NCBI RefSeq assembly: GCF_044068625.1
Contig: NZ_JBIPKH010000002.1
Span: 124,001 to 188,000, forward strand
Length of the DNA: 64,000 nucleotides
Reading direction: 5' to 3'
DNA from: Desulfurivibrio sp044068625
GTDB lineage: Bacteria; Desulfobacterota; Desulfobulbia; Desulfobulbales; Desulfurivibrionaceae
Part shown: positions 34,581 to 43,904 of the stretch, one piece after another
Layout of the letters: each line of letters starts with the position of its first letter
Position numbering within the stretch: position 1 is the stretch's first letter
The notes under the pieces: generated by a model
The model's input: the letters and a program-made list of their open reading frames with translations, nothing else
Databases searched by the model: none
Told to the model about the DNA's origin: nothing
Made by a program: the position numbers and the translations under genes

Positions 34581-37247
34581 TCAAGCCCGGAGTTCGGCCA
34601 GCTTCTCCAGATTTTCCTCGATGGCGCGCAGGGTGGCGTTGAGCTCCGCCTCCTTGCCCTGCTCCTTGGCCACCACCTCGGGCGGGGCCTTGGCCAGAAA
34701 TTTTTCGTTGCCGAGCTTGCCTTGGATTCTGGCCAGCTCCTTGCCCAGCTTTTCCCGCTCCTTTTCCAGCTTGGCGCTCTCCCCCTCCACGTCCACCAGC
34801 CCGGCCAGGGGGACGAAGATCTCCAGCTCCTGGATAATCTGGGAGGCGGCTCCCTTGGGGCGTTCGCCGCTGGCCAGGATGGTCAACTCATCGGCCCTGG
34901 TCAGACCCCGGATCGCCTCGCTCAACCGTTTAAGACCGGCCCCTTTGGCCGGGTCGGGGCAGATGATGCTGACCTTGATGGTGGCTGAGGGGTGGAGCAT
35001 GTTTTCACTGCGGATATTGCGGATGCCCCCCACCACCTCCATCAGCAGTTCGGCGGCCTCCTCCGCGGCCGGATTTTCCCGGGCCGGATCGGCGGTGGGA
35101 AAAGGCTCCACCATGATCGAGCCGCGCTCGCCCGGCAGGGCGTGCCAGATCTCCTCGGTGACAAAGGGGATAATGGGGTGGAGGATCTTGAGGATCTCCT
35201 CAAGCACCGTGAGCAAAACCTGCCGGCCCTGCTCCTTGGCCGCCTGGTCCTCGCCGTAGAGTTCCGGTTTGATCCACTCCAGGTACCAATCGCAAAACTC
35301 CTTCCAGACAAACTGATAGGCCACCGAGGCGGCATCGTTGAAACGATAGTCGTCGAGAGCCCGGCTAACTTCGGCGGCCACCCGGTTGGACCGGCTCAGG
35401 ATCCACTGGTGGGGCAAAGGCAGCCCGGCGGGATCGAGCCGTAGCTCTTTTTCCCGGCCTTGCTCTTCCCCCACGTGCATCAGGGTGAAACGGGCGGCGT
35501 TCCAGAGCTTGTTGATAAAGTGGCGATAGCCCTCGATCCGCTCTTCGGCCAGCTTGATGTCGCGACCCTGGGCGGCAAAGGCGGCCAGGGTAAAGCGGAG
35601 GGCGTCGGTGCCGTACTGGTCCATCAACTGGAGGGGATCCAGGACGTTGCCGGTGGATTTGCTCATCTTCTTGCCGAACTTGTCCCGGATCAGGGCGTGG
35701 AGGTAGACATCCTTGAAGGGGACCTCCTTCATGAAGTGAAGCCCCATCATCATCATCCGGGCCACCCAGAAGAAGAGAATGTCGAAACTGGTGATCAGCA
35801 CACTTGTGGGGTAAAACATTTGCAGTTCTCTGGTCTTTTCGGGCCAGCCCAGGGTGGAGAAGGGCCAGAGGGCCGACGAGAACCAGGTGTCCAGGACGTC
35901 GCTTTCCCGCCGCAGACCGGTGGAACCGCATTTGGGGCAGAGATCAGGCTCCTCCTCGCTGACGATCAGTTCGCCGCAGGCCTCGCAGGTCCAGGCCGGG
36001 ATCTGGTGGCCCCACCAGATCTGACGGGAGATGCACCAGTCACGGATATTGTCCATCCAGTCGTAGAAGGTGTTGTGCCACATCTTGGGGAGCAGGCGGA
36101 TCTCCTCGTTGCGCACCGCCGCCGCCGCCCGCTGGGCCAGGGGCTTGACCGCCACGAACCACTGGGGCGAGAGGGCCGGCTCCACCACGGTCTGGCAGCG
36201 GTAGCAGTGGCCCACGCCATGCTGGTGTTCGGCGATCTTCTCCAGCAGCCCCGCCGCCTCCAGATCGGCGACAACCCTTTTCCGGCACTCGAAACGATCA
36301 AGGCCGGCGTAGGGTCCGGCATCGGCATTCATGATGCCGTGCTCGTCCATCACCTTGAGGCTGGGCAAATCGTGGCGGCGGGCGATTTCAAAATCATTGA
36401 GATCGTGGGCCGGGGTCACCTTCAAGGCCCCGGAGCCGAAATCTTTCTCCACGTGGGTATCGAAAACCAAAGGGATCCGGCGGCCGATGAGGGGGAGGAT
36501 CACTGCCGCCTTCCCCAGACCCTGGTAGCGTTCATCGGCGGGATGAACCGCCACCGCCGTATCCCCGAGCATGGTCTCCGGCCTGGTGGTGGCCACCACC
36601 AGGTGACCGCTGCCGTCGGCCAGGGGGTAGCGGATATGGTAAAGCTTGCCCGCGGTCTCCTCGTGCTCCACTTCGATGTCGGCCAGGGCGGTGAGACAGC
36701 GGGGGCACCAGTTAATGATGTAGTTGCCCTTGTAGATCAAACCTTCCTGGTAAAGCTGGACGAAAACCTTGCGCACCGCCGCCGACAGCCCCTGATCCAT
36801 GGTGAACCGTTCCCGGTCCCAGTCGCAGGAGCAGCCCAGCCGCTTGAGCTGGTTGATAATCTGCCCCCCCGATTCCTCCTTCCACTGCCAGACCCGTTCG
36901 ATGAACTTTTCCCGGCCCAGATCATGGCGGCTGATCCCGTCGGCGGCCAGTTTGCGCTCCACCACGTTCTGGGTGGCGATCCCGGCGTGATCGGTGCCCG
37001 GCAGCCAGAGCACGTTGTAACCCTGCATCCGCCGGTAGCGGACCATGATATCCTGCATGGTGTTGTTGAGGGCGTGCCCCACATGGAGAACCCCGGTGAC
37101 GTTGGGCGGGGGAATGACGATGGAAAAATTGGGGCGGGATTGGTCCAGGGTGGCCCGGAAATTTTTGTGAGCCAGCCAGTTCCGGTACCAGCGCTCTTCA
37201 ACCTCTCGGAACTCATAGGCTTTGGGCAGGGCTTTGTTATCACTCAT
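34581..37247 (-). CDS. valS: Valyl-tRNA synthetase
   Basis: 888 residues, normal for ValS. Class I motifs are PPPNVTGVLHVGHALN (HIGH variant) and KMSKSTGN. The editing domain (about 200-340) and the Val-tRNA anticodon domain follow, and the C-terminal coiled coil is present (EREKLGKELARIQGKL). A zinc-ribbon-like CEACGEL...CPKCGS lies between the motifs. It begins 2 bases after the dGTPase-like stop, so these genes are cotranscribed. Confidence 0.97.
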   Translation of the reverse strand: MSDNKALPKAYEFREVEERWYRNWLAHKNFRATLDQSRPNFSIVIPPPNVTGVLHVGHALNNTMQDIMVRYRRMQGYNVLWLPGTDHAGIATQNVVERKLAADGISRHDLGREKFIERVWQWKEESGGQIINQLKRLGCSCDWDRERFTMDQGLSAAVRKVFVQLYQEGLIYKGNYIINWCPRCLTALADIEVEHEETAGKLYHIRYPLADGSGHLVVATTRPETMLGDTAVAVHPADERYQGLGKAAVILPLIGRRIPLVFDTHVEKDFGSGALKVTPAHDLNDFEIARRHDLPSLKVMDEHGIMNADAGPYAGLDRFECRKRVVADLEAAGLLEKIAEHQHGVGHCYRCQTVVEPALSPQWFVAVKPLAQRAAAAVRNEEIRLLPKMWHNTFYDWMDNIRDWCISRQIWWGHQIPAWTCEACGELIVSEEEPDLCPKCGSTGLRRESDVLDTWFSSALWPFSTLGWPEKTRELQMFYPTSVLITSFDILFFWVARMMMMGLHFMKEVPFKDVYLHALIRDKFGKKMSKSTGNVLDPLQLMDQYGTDALRFTLAAFAAQGRDIKLAEERIEGYRHFINKLWNAARFTLMHVGEEQGREKELRLDPAGLPLPHQWILSRSNRVAAEVSRALDDYRFNDAASVAYQFVWKEFCDWYLEWIKPELYGEDQAAKEQGRQVLLTVLEEILKILHPIIPFVTEEIWHALPGERGSIMVEPFPTADPARENPAAEEAAELLMEVVGGIRNIRSENMLHPSATIKVSIICPDPAKGAGLKRLSEAIRGLTRADELTILASGERPKGAASQIIQELEIFVPLAGLVDVEGESAKLEKEREKLGKELARIQGKLGNEKFLAKAPPEVVAKEQGKEAELNATLRAIEENLEKLAELRA

Positions 37248-37249
37248 CT

Positions 37250-38290
37250 TCAGAAAACACTCCAGGGTTTGGGCAGAAAGATATTGGCATAAAGAGAGAG
37301 GGCGTAGCGGTCGGTCATTCCGGCGATATAGTCACAGACCATCCGGGCCCGGCTGGTGCCCTCGGGGTAAGCGAACGGTTTTTCCCAATGGCGGTCGTTG
37401 GCCATGAAGTACTCATACAGTTCACGGACCACCTTCATCGCCTTGCTGAAATCGGCGTGCACCTTGTAGTTCTCGTAAACGTTGTCAAAGAGAAAGGCGC
37501 GTAAATCCTCGATCCCGGCGATGATTTCCGGTCGCATGGCCAGCTGTTCACCACCCCCGGCCAGGGTCTGTTCCACCAGGTCGCGGACCATGGTGTCGAT
37601 CCGCTTGGAAGAGGTGGCCCCCAGCAGGGCGATCAACCGGGGAGGGATCTGCCCCTCCTGCAGCACCCCGGCCCGGACCGCGTCATCCAGGTCGTGGTTG
37701 ACGTAGGCGATGATATCGGCCAGCCGAACCACCTGCCCCTCCATGGTGGCGGGCAGCCCTTGGGAACTGGCCGGCAGAATCTGGCCACGGCCCTTGGAGT
37801 GGCGGGCGATGCCGTCGCGGACCTCCCAACTCAGATTAAGCCCCTGGCCTTTGTTCTCCAGTAGGTCAACCACCCGCAGACTCTGTTGGTAGTGATGGAA
37901 GCCCTCGGGATAAAGCTCGTTGAGAACCGCCTCCCCGGCATGGCCAAACGGGGTGTGGCCCAGATCATGACCCAGGGAGATCGCCTCGGTGAGGTGGCCG
38001 TTCAGACGTAGGGCCACCGAGATGGTTCGGGCAATCTGGGAAACCTCCAGGACATGGGTCAGCCGGGTGCGATAGTGGTCGCCGGCCGGGGCCAGGAAGA
38101 CCTGGGTTTTGTGTTTGAGGCGGCGGAAGGCTTTGCAGTGGATGATCCGGTCCCGATCGCGCTGAAAGGCCACCCGGATGGAGCATTCCTCTTCGGGGCG
38201 TAAGCGCCCCCGGCTGTCCCGGCTGCGGGCCGCCACCGGGGCCAGGTTGAGGGCCTCACGCTCTTCGATCTGTTGACGTATCAGGGTCAT
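37250..38290 (-). CDS. dgt: dGTPase-like HD triphosphohydrolase
   Basis: 346 residues of the short dGTPase-like group. The metal site is spread over RLTHVLEVSQIARTI and SLGHDLGHTPFGHAGE (HD pair), with an Asp in the LADIIAYVNHDLDD helix. The family splits dNTPs into nucleoside and triphosphate; the true substrate of this subgroup varies. The gene lies 98 bases after the ABC-F gene and 2 bases before valS. Confidence 0.9.
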   Translation of the reverse strand: MTLIRQQIEEREALNLAPVAARSRDSRGRLRPEEECSIRVAFQRDRDRIIHCKAFRRLKHKTQVFLAPAGDHYRTRLTHVLEVSQIARTISVALRLNGHLTEAISLGHDLGHTPFGHAGEAVLNELYPEGFHHYQQSLRVVDLLENKGQGLNLSWEVRDGIARHSKGRGQILPASSQGLPATMEGQVVRLADIIAYVNHDLDDAVRAGVLQEGQIPPRLIALLGATSSKRIDTMVRDLVEQTLAGGGEQLAMRPEIIAGIEDLRAFLFDNVYENYKVHADFSKAMKVVRELYEYFMANDRHWEKPFAYPEGTSRARMVCDYIAGMTDRYALSLYANIFLPKPWSVF

Positions 38291-38388
38291 GGGGCGGGAA
38301 GATACTGATAAAATGGCGCTTGGTCAAGAATAAGGTGCGCTCTCCGCTGGGCAACGGCTGGCCCCGGTGAGGACCGCCGGCCGGGCTT

Positions 38389-40392
38389 TCAGTTGTCGGC
38401 GGCGGCCTGCTCGATTTCGGCCTGCAGTTTGTCCCACTGTTCGTAAAGGCGTTCCAGGCGGCGCTCAAGATCGGCGTACTCCTTGCTCAATTCGGTGAAC
38501 TCCTCCTGCCGGTTATAGGTTTCCGGGTCGGCCAGCAGCCTTTCCAGCTCTCCCTTGCGCCGCTCCAGCTTTTCCGCCTCGGCTTCCGCTTGGGCCGCCT
38601 TCTTGCGCAGCGGTCCCAGGGCCTGATTGAGGCGCTGACGTTGCTGGGCCTGTTCGCGCCGGACCTCCTTGTCCTTGCCCCGGTTCTTCTCCTGTCCCGC
38701 CTTTTCGGAGGAGGACGGGGAGGGATCCTTGCCGACCCTGGCGGGCTGCTCAGCCGCCGCCGAGGCCGCCACCGCCGTTTCCCGGTCACGGCGCAACTTA
38801 TCCAGATAGTCGTCGATATTCCCTTGGTAGGCCGTGCCCCGGCCATCGCGAATCTCCAGCACCCTGTCGGCAAAGGTGTTGACGAAGTGGCGATTGTGGG
38901 AAACCACGATGATTGAACCGTCGTAGCGACGCATCGCCTCCTGGAGCACCTCCTGGGAGGTCATGTCGAGATGGTTGGTGGGCTCGTCCAGGATCAGCAG
39001 GTTGGAGGGGACGGCGATCATTTTGGCCAGGGCCAGCCGGCTTTTTTCCCCCCCCGAGAGCACCGCCACCTTTTTGTCCACCTCATCACCGCGAAAGAGG
39101 AAGGCCCCCAGCAGGGAACGGACCTGGGTAACGGTCATTTCGCCCGCGGCCTGGAAGACGGTATCGAAAACCGTCAGTTGCTGGTCCAGTTCCTGGGCCT
39201 GATGCTGGCCGAAATAGGAGGCCCGGACATTATGGCCGAAGCGGATTTTGCCGCCGTCGGCCTTGATCAGCCCGGCGAGAATTTTCACCAGGGTTGATTT
39301 GCCGGCGCCATTGACCCCCACCACCGCCATCTTCTCGCCCCGTTGCAGGAGGAAGCTCAGGCCGTTGAAAACCTGGAGTTTGCCGTAACTTTTGGCCAGG
39401 CCCTCCACCTCCACGGCCAGGCGGCCACCGGGCGGGGCGGGAGGGAAACGGAAATCCACCCTGGCCTCGCTCTCCTCCAGCTCGATCCGATCGATCTTCT
39501 CCAGTTGCTTGAGTCGGCTCTGGACCTGGCTGGCCTTGGTGGATTTGGCCCGGAAGCGCTCCACGAAACGCATGGTCTGCTGGATATTGGCCTGCTGGTT
39601 CTCGTAGGCGGCCCGCTGGATCTCCATCCGCTCCTCCTTCTGGAGCAGGTAGCGGCTGTAGTTGCCCTTGTACACCGTGAGGTTGCCCAGGCTCAATTCC
39701 CAGATCGAACTGCAGATATTGTCGAGGAAGACCCGGTCATGGGAGATCATCACCAGGGCGCCGGCGTAGGATTTGAGGAAATCCTCCAGCCAGGTCAGTG
39801 ATTCCAGATCGAGATGGTTGGTGGGCTCATCGAGGAGCAACAGGGCCGGCCGGGCCAGCAGCAGTTTGGCCAGCAGCAAGCGCATTCGCCAGCCCCCGGA
39901 GAAGGCGTGGCAATCCTTGCCGAACTCGCCCTCCTTGAAACCCAGGCCGGTCAGTACCTTCTCCACCTCCGAGCGGATTCGGAAAATATCGTGGCTCTCC
40001 AGGGCGTTTTGCAGTTCACCCTGGCGGGCCAGGAGGGCGCGGCACTCCTCGTTGTCTTCGGTAACCGCCGCCAGTTGCCGGTTAACACCTTCCAGTTCCT
40101 TCTGCAGGGCCAGGGCCTCGGCAAAGGCGCTCTCCGCCTCCTCGTACAGGGAGCGACCGGGGGGAAAGGCCTCGATCTCCTGGGGCAGATAGCCCACGGT
40201 GGCCTTTTTGGCCCGGACCACCACCTTTTCGTCCATGGCCCTTACGCCGGCCATGATTTTGATCAGGGTGCTTTTCCCGGCTCCGTTCACCCCCACCAGG
40301 CCGATGCGGTCGTGGGGATGTACCCTGGCTGAAAGATCTTTAAAGAGGTGTTTTTCGCCGAACTGGATGGAAAGATTCTGAATGGTGAGCAT
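38389..40392 (-). CDS. ABC-F family ATPase
   Basis: 667 residues: two ABC domains in one chain and no membrane part. Walker A sites are GVNGAGKST (both halves); signatures are FSGGWRMRL and LSGGEKSRL; the inter-domain linker is the long helical arm that reaches the ribosome. The C-terminal 100 residues are a charged coiled coil (LERRKGELERLLA), as in Uup/YdiF. ABC-F proteins act on ribosomes in translation or resistance; this one looks like the housekeeping Uup/YheS type. It is followed by dgt and valS. Confidence 0.9.
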   Translation of the reverse strand: MLTIQNLSIQFGEKHLFKDLSARVHPHDRIGLVGVNGAGKSTLIKIMAGVRAMDEKVVVRAKKATVGYLPQEIEAFPPGRSLYEEAESAFAEALALQKELEGVNRQLAAVTEDNEECRALLARQGELQNALESHDIFRIRSEVEKVLTGLGFKEGEFGKDCHAFSGGWRMRLLLAKLLLARPALLLLDEPTNHLDLESLTWLEDFLKSYAGALVMISHDRVFLDNICSSIWELSLGNLTVYKGNYSRYLLQKEERMEIQRAAYENQQANIQQTMRFVERFRAKSTKASQVQSRLKQLEKIDRIELEESEARVDFRFPPAPPGGRLAVEVEGLAKSYGKLQVFNGLSFLLQRGEKMAVVGVNGAGKSTLVKILAGLIKADGGKIRFGHNVRASYFGQHQAQELDQQLTVFDTVFQAAGEMTVTQVRSLLGAFLFRGDEVDKKVAVLSGGEKSRLALAKMIAVPSNLLILDEPTNHLDMTSQEVLQEAMRRYDGSIIVVSHNRHFVNTFADRVLEIRDGRGTAYQGNIDDYLDKLRRDRETAVAASAAAEQPARVGKDPSPSSSEKAGQEKNRGKDKEVRREQAQQRQRLNQALGPLRKKAAQAEAEAEKLERRKGELERLLADPETYNRQEEFTELSKEYADLERRLERLYEQWDKLQAEIEQAAADN

Positions 40393-40469
40393 AGTGGGGC
40401 CGCCTGAATAAAAAGAGACAACCTAGCACAGTAGTCTCAATAAATCCAGGCGAAATAGGGGGAAAACCC

Positions 40470-42251
40470 TCAGATGTTGACCATGCAGCGGTTGCGGCCG
40501 GCGTGTTTGGCGCCGTAGAGGGCCTCGTCGGCGGCTCCTATCACCTCCCCGGCGGTCCGGCCATGGCGGGGGAAACTGGCGATGCCGATGCTGATGGTGT
40601 TTTGCAGCTTCAGGCCATTTTGGCAAACAAAGGTATGTTTTTCCACCGAGCGGCAGAGGCGTTCGGCGACCTCCACGGCAGCTCCCGGCTCACCGGGCAC
40701 CAGAATGATAAACTCCTCTCCGCCGTAACGGCAGGCGACATCATCCCGCCGGATGTGGGAACGAATCAGGACCGCCAGTTGGGTCAGCACCTCATCGCCC
40801 ACCTGATGACCATGGGTGTCGTTAACCAGCTTGAAGTGGTCCAGATCAAGCATCAGCACGCTGAAGGTGCGGCGCTGCTCAAAAGTGTGGACATCGAGGA
40901 GTTCCCGAATCTTGGTTTCGCAGTAGCGTTTGCTGTAAAGGCCGGTCAGGCCGTCGGTGATCGCCATCCGGTAAAGTCTGGCGTTGGCCAGGGTGATCTC
41001 GATCTGCTCACTGACCGCCGCCAGCAGTTTTTTCTCCATCTTGTTGAAAGCCTCCCCTTCCCGGCGGTGAAGATAGATCAAGCCCAGGGAGACGTGGTGG
41101 GTGGCCAGATTGGCCATGGCGGTGGTGTTGTCCTGGGTGAAGGCGGTTCCCCCCTCGGGGATGTTGTGCCAATACTCCCGGGCCTGGGCCAGCCAGGCCG
41201 GCAATTGATCGTCGGGCGGCGGCACCTGATATTGATGATGCCGGTAGCGGCGATCACCGTTTGCGCGCCAGCAGATTTCGCTGATGGCGCTTTCCTGCTT
41301 TTCCCGCCTTAAAAGCAGGGCCACCCGCTCGGCTTTGAAGGTTTGCTGCAGCAGATCGATGATTACCCGGCACAACTTGCCCCACTCGTTCTCCCGGTTC
41401 AGGTCCCGGACAAAGGAGTAGAGGTGTTCGGTTTCCCAGTTTTTACTTTTTATTTCGGCCATGGCCCGCTTGATCGCCTGGCTCATCACATTGAACTGCA
41501 CGGCCATGTCCTGGATCTCGCCTTCGGCCTCCACTTCGACCCAGTGGGAGAAATCACCCCGCCCGGCCCGCATGAAGCCGGTTTCCAGCTGCTGCAGGGG
41601 GCGGTAGAGGTAGCGCTGAATAATCAGCGACAGCACCGCGGCCACCAGCAGGAAGGTCACCAGCCCGGCCAGCAGGGTGCGGAACATCACGGTGCGCAGC
41701 ATGGCAAAGGTCTTGGCGAAGGGGACATCGTAGAACATGATCCCCAGAATTTTTTCTTCGGGATCATGGCAGGGGTGGCATTCCGGGGCGTTGGCGATCT
41801 TGACCACGTTGCGCAGCACCGGCTCACCGCCGATCTCCAGCAGGACACTCTTGCGGGTCGGCATCATCCCGGTCAGTTGGTGGCAGGCAACACACTCGGG
41901 GTTGTGGTCGGCGGAAAAGCGGGGGCTTTCGGAGCGGGGGTTGCCGGAAACCAGCAGGGTCCCGTTACTGCTGAGGATGCCGATATTGGAGGGTTGGACA
42001 ATCTGGTGGACGCCGGCCACGGTGCGGCGGATCGCCTCCCAGTCGTTTTCCAGCATGGCCTGGCGTAAAAGATGCTCCACGGTCAGGGTCACCCGCATCC
42101 CTTCCTCCTGGGCCGCCTCGACGTAACGTCCCCGCTCATGGGAGAGGATGCCGACCAGGGAGAGCAGGATCGAAAGGCCCAGGAGCAGAAACAGGGTGGC
42201 CAGCAATCTGAAGCGGATGGTGCGGGTGAACTCGCCGATACCTCTCGCCAT
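40470..42251 (-). CDS. Diguanylate cyclase with periplasmic haem-c motif sensor (HAMP-GAF-GGDEF)
   Basis: 593 residues from ATG 42251, which has GAGGAAGG before it; longer starts lack this. TM1 is about 11-35 and TM2 about 178-205. The periplasmic loop has two CxxCH motifs, C120VACH124 and C158HPCH162, typical covalent haem-c sites. HAMP (about 206-260), a GAF-like region (about 290-425) and GGDEF (about 430-590) follow. The active site is GGEEF and an I-site RRDD lies five residues before it, so it should make c-di-GMP and be product-inhibited. It probably senses redox or ligand state through haem (inference). Divergent from the HD-GYP gene. Confidence 0.87.
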   Translation of the reverse strand: MARGIGEFTRTIRFRLLATLFLLLGLSILLSLVGILSHERGRYVEAAQEEGMRVTLTVEHLLRQAMLENDWEAIRRTVAGVHQIVQPSNIGILSSNGTLLVSGNPRSESPRFSADHNPECVACHQLTGMMPTRKSVLLEIGGEPVLRNVVKIANAPECHPCHDPEEKILGIMFYDVPFAKTFAMLRTVMFRTLLAGLVTFLLVAAVLSLIIQRYLYRPLQQLETGFMRAGRGDFSHWVEVEAEGEIQDMAVQFNVMSQAIKRAMAEIKSKNWETEHLYSFVRDLNRENEWGKLCRVIIDLLQQTFKAERVALLLRREKQESAISEICWRANGDRRYRHHQYQVPPPDDQLPAWLAQAREYWHNIPEGGTAFTQDNTTAMANLATHHVSLGLIYLHRREGEAFNKMEKKLLAAVSEQIEITLANARLYRMAITDGLTGLYSKRYCETKIRELLDVHTFEQRRTFSVLMLDLDHFKLVNDTHGHQVGDEVLTQLAVLIRSHIRRDDVACRYGGEEFIILVPGEPGAAVEVAERLCRSVEKHTFVCQNGLKLQNTISIGIASFPRHGRTAGEVIGAADEALYGAKHAGRNRCMVNI

Positions 42252-42355
42252 CGGGCCTTCCTCGCTTGGGTTCATTTTGCGACTGCAAACAACCATTAAC
42301 CTACTGTTCTTCGTCGGTGGTGGCAACCCCTATGAGTGCAAAGCAACACTATTTG

Positions 42356-42384
42356 TTGACAATGAATAGTGAATCCATAACAAT
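42356..42384 (+). promoter_or_regulatory. Possible sigma-70 promoter of the HD-GYP/GGDEF operon
   Basis: A perfect TTGACA (42356-42361) is followed after 17 bases by AACAAT, a weak -10 box. It lies in the 185-base gap between the divergent c-di-GMP genes and supports the start at 42437. Confidence 0.35.
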
Positions 42385-42436
42385 TCAAACAGGAATCAAT
42401 TGCGATTATTTGTCGTTATTTCGAGGGAAGAGAGTC

Positions 42437-43879
42437 ATGCGAGCCCGCCTGCATCCAACCAACAGCGAAGCCTGCCCGCAACTGCCCATCGACCGGCTGA
42501 TCGCCGTGGTCGAAAAAGGAGGCAAGGTGCGGACCGGCGTGGATGTCTTTAACGGGCGCGGGTTGCTGTTGCTGGAGAAAAGCGTCCTGGTGGCCGACCC
42601 TAAAATTTTGCGCAAGGTCAAAGCCCAGGGCACCATGACCGTGCCCATAGCCGATGGGGGAGAGGGCGGACTCTGGGATCAGGAGGGGCGCAAGATCCCC
42701 TTGCCCGAGGAAGAGCCGGTTCAAGCTCTTTTCGCGGATAAAGCCTTGATCTGGCCAAAGCTTTCCAAGGATGTGGAGCTTAAGATCAGCGAAATAACCG
42801 AGATAAAGCTGGCTGCCGCCCGCAGGTATGAACTGGCCAAGGAGTGCATCCAAAAAACCCTGGATTCAATCCGCCAGGCCGGCGGCGAGTTCGATCTGGA
42901 ACCGGTTTCAAAAACGGTGGGCGAGCTGGTCGATTTCGTTACCCTGAACGACAACTCGTTTGCCTACCTGACCCGGGAGATCTTCTCCTACGACGATTAC
43001 CTGTACAACCACTCCGTCAATGTCTGCACCATCGGCACGGTGATCATGCAGCGCTTCAACAACGCGTTCAGTGCCGCAGTCAATTCCTTTCTCAACGATA
43101 ATCCCCAGGGCCCGCCGGGCGCGGCCCCCCGGGATCCGGGGGCTTTTGTTTACTATACCTCTTCCGAGCTGCGCAACATCTCCATCGGTTACTTCCTGCA
43201 CGACTTGGGCAAGGTGATGATCGACCCGGAGATCCTTAATAAAACCGGTAAATTGACGGCAAAGGAGTTCCAGGTGGTCAAGTCCCACGTCACCGACAAG
43301 GTGGAGCGGATTTTGCGTAAAAACAAGCTGAGCGACCCGCATATCGTCAATGTCTGCCTCTACCACCACGCCGCCCTCTATGCCGGCGAGGAGCGCTGTT
43401 ATCCCCAGCAGGATCACCACCTGGTGCCCTCCTACGTCAAGGTCTGCAAACTGGCGGATATTTACGATGCCATGACCTCGATACGCTGCTACAAGAACGC
43501 CCTCAACCCGGTGAGCGTGGTCTCTGAGATCTTCCACCACTACGCCCGCAAAGATCCCTTCCTCCAGTATGTCCTCCACTCGTTCATCGGTTCGGTGGGG
43601 ATCTACCCGGCCGGCAGCGTGGTCTATCTCACCAACGGGCAACTGGCCTATGTCCTGGACAGCGACGGCCCCCTCCTGCTGCCGCTCACCGATTCCGGGG
43701 GCACTCCCCTGGCCAAAGAACCCGAGGTGATTGTGATGGACCGAGGGCAGACCGGCAACGCGCTGGCCATCGATCGTCAACAGCCGCCCATCTCCCCTTT
43801 GGAGGCCTACCGGATCCTGCCCGATTATCTGCGCCGGGCCCTGGAGGCGGGCCGCCGGCAAAAACCGGTGCTGGCCTGA
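42437..43879 (+). CDS. HD-GYP-like c-di-GMP phosphodiesterase
   Basis: 480 residues from ATG 42437 with an AGGGAAGAG site. The N-terminal 190 residues are of no known domain. The HD-GYP fold follows: NHSVNVCTIG (first His), YFLHDLGKVMIDPEILNKTG (HD), KSHV, YHHAALYAGEERCYP (HH, with a GYP motif broken by insertion) and KLADIYDAMTS (Asp). All metal ligands seem present, but the altered GYP loop may change activity. An inserted stretch (about 218-240) separates the first His helix from HD. Should hydrolyse c-di-GMP. 25 bases before the GAF-GGDEF-PilZ gene. Confidence 0.83.
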   Translation: MRARLHPTNSEACPQLPIDRLIAVVEKGGKVRTGVDVFNGRGLLLLEKSVLVADPKILRKVKAQGTMTVPIADGGEGGLWDQEGRKIPLPEEEPVQALFADKALIWPKLSKDVELKISEITEIKLAAARRYELAKECIQKTLDSIRQAGGEFDLEPVSKTVGELVDFVTLNDNSFAYLTREIFSYDDYLYNHSVNVCTIGTVIMQRFNNAFSAAVNSFLNDNPQGPPGAAPRDPGAFVYYTSSELRNISIGYFLHDLGKVMIDPEILNKTGKLTAKEFQVVKSHVTDKVERILRKNKLSDPHIVNVCLYHHAALYAGEERCYPQQDHHLVPSYVKVCKLADIYDAMTSIRCYKNALNPVSVVSEIFHHYARKDPFLQYVLHSFIGSVGIYPAGSVVYLTNGQLAYVLDSDGPLLLPLTDSGGTPLAKEPEVIVMDRGQTGNALAIDRQQPPISPLEAYRILPDYLRRALEAGRRQKPVLA

Positions 43880-43904
43880 TGCTATCACTCTTTTATCCTA
43901 AAAT

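Noticed and set aside
35460..37292. Long reading frame on the plus strand opposite valS
   Set aside because: The minus strand encodes a complete ValS with HIGH and KMSKS motifs. Antisense frames this long are common at high GC, and this translation is Gly/His/Pro-rich with no recognisable domain.
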